24,286 bases of DNA from an uncultured Bacilli bacterium (lineage in GTDB: Bacteria; Bacillota_I; Bacilli_A; RF39; UBA660), in contig CAKPJN010000012.1 of assembly GCA_934162665.1 (NCBI GenBank), positions 1 through 24,286 on the forward strand, written 5' to 3'. Both the position numbers and the translations under genes were made by a program. Shown here one piece after another: positions 24,043 to 24,286 of this stretch. The notes under the pieces are model-generated. The model had not been told where the DNA came from, searched no databases, and was given only the letters and a program-made list of their open reading frames with translations. Every line of letters begins with the position of its first letter. The first letter of the stretch is position 1.

Positions 24043-24045
24043 TTC

Positions 24046-24286
24046 ATGCCTGAATTTAAAGTAATTGAAAATCTAAAATCTAATAAAGATTTAACCAACA
24101 TCTTAAAAAAATTTAAATATAAGGTTAAATTAGGACAAATTAAAACTATCTTGCACACCAACCTACAAGTAGTAATACCTACTGAATACCAAGTTACATA
24201 TCCTACTATTCTTACAATACTAGAATACAAAGTTAATGAAATATCAAATAAGCCTTTTTATATTAAAGAACATAATCAAAAGTATA
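24046..24286 (+). CDS. Unknown protein, N-terminal part only
   Basis: The first 80 codons of an ORF that runs off the right edge. It starts MPEFKVIENLKSNKDLTNIL after GGAGG about 10 nt upstream. The visible part is basic and soluble, with alternating helix and strand-like stretches (KYKVKLGQIKTIL, LQVVIPTEYQVTYPTI). No family recognised. It is preceded by an intrinsic terminator and an SD-masking hairpin, so expression may be regulated in the leader. Its position in the region with the relaxase-like gene suggests an accessory element gene. Confidence 0.6.
   Translation, partial: MPEFKVIENLKSNKDLTNILKKFKYKVKLGQIKTILHTNLQVVIPTEYQVTYPTILTILEYKVNEISNKPFYIKEHNQKY

Larger units (their letters stand above)
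23566..24045. other. 480-bp non-coding, hairpin-rich stretch
   Basis: No ORF with an acceptable start and SD. Besides the hairpins listed separately, I see AAGAAG/CTTCTT (23643-23660), TTGAAC/GTTCAA (23844-23861) and a bulged AAACT..ACT/AGT AGTTT (23908-23929). It should contain divergent promoters for the genes on both sides; several TATTAT/TATAAT-like boxes are present but none has an unambiguous -35 on the plus strand. The series of hairpins before the gene at 24046 suggests a structured leader RNA. Confidence 0.5.

Noticed and set aside
24024..24230. Minus-strand open frame of 68 codons
   Set aside because: Antisense to the right-edge gene, which has the strong SD; this frame has none.
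1..24286. CRISPR array, insertion sequence or prophage
   Set aside because: No regularly spaced direct repeats, no transposase and no phage structural or integrase gene were seen; the only repeats are the coding InlB units.
1..24286. Mycoplasma genetic code (TGA = Trp)
   Set aside because: TGA terminates the HAD-PlsC gene at its terminator, and Trp codons in full-length proteins are TGG.

Overview
The window is very AT-rich, and most genes lie on the minus strand. TGA is used as a stop and Trp is TGG, so the code is standard. Shine-Dalgarno sites are strong (GGAGG, AAAGGAG). The housekeeping genes are Firmicutes/Bacilli types: ireB-ruvX-yrzB-mltG-yrrM in the Bacillus order, a DnaE-type polymerase, a DUF1292 protein and L28. 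Together these suggest a small-genome, low-GC Bacilli or Mycoplasmatota-like bacterium, probably an uncultured gut lineage. That placement is inference; no rRNA gene is present.

Layout. 1-3455 (-) is the N-terminal 1,151 codons of a very large secreted surface protein with InlB/Listeria-Bacteroides-type repeats, running off the left edge. 3560-6217 (-) is a tight five-gene operon: envelope-synthesis regulator IreB/ReoM, RuvX, a DUF1292 protein, the peptidoglycan terminase MltG and an O-methyltransferase. 6284-12468 holds a rhomboid protease, a TspO-like protein (+), a hybrid histidine kinase with receiver and HPt domains, an unusual HAD-PlsC fusion acyltransferase and a repeat-solenoid protein. 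12531-16841 (-) is dnaE-lspA-rluD. rpmB (+) is divergent from dnaE. It is followed by a one-TM protein of unknown function, typA, a small membrane protein, a DedA protein and a Cof-type HAD phosphatase, all (-).

From the tRNA-Gly gene (21418-21491, +) to the right edge the content changes. There is an unknown 87-aa ORF, a MobV-like relaxase that looks truncated at its N-terminus, decayed intergenic sequence, an unknown 234-aa protein on the opposite strand, about 480 bp of hairpin-rich non-coding DNA and the start of an unknown ORF whose Shine-Dalgarno lies in a hairpin. This looks like a mobilizable element, or its remnant, next to a tRNA gene. No integrase or direct repeat of the tRNA 3' end is visible in the window.

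Gene starts were chosen by Shine-Dalgarno position. In several genes a longer upstream TTG/GTG/ATG reading runs through the ribosome-binding site, and the shorter start is given. Many transcription signals are legible: promoters with a 17-nt spacer (16 nt at the tRNA) and terminators whose stems include the gene's own stop codon. No complete new system is proven here. The best candidates for something undescribed are the HAD-PlsC fusion and the structured leader and unknown genes in the right-hand island.
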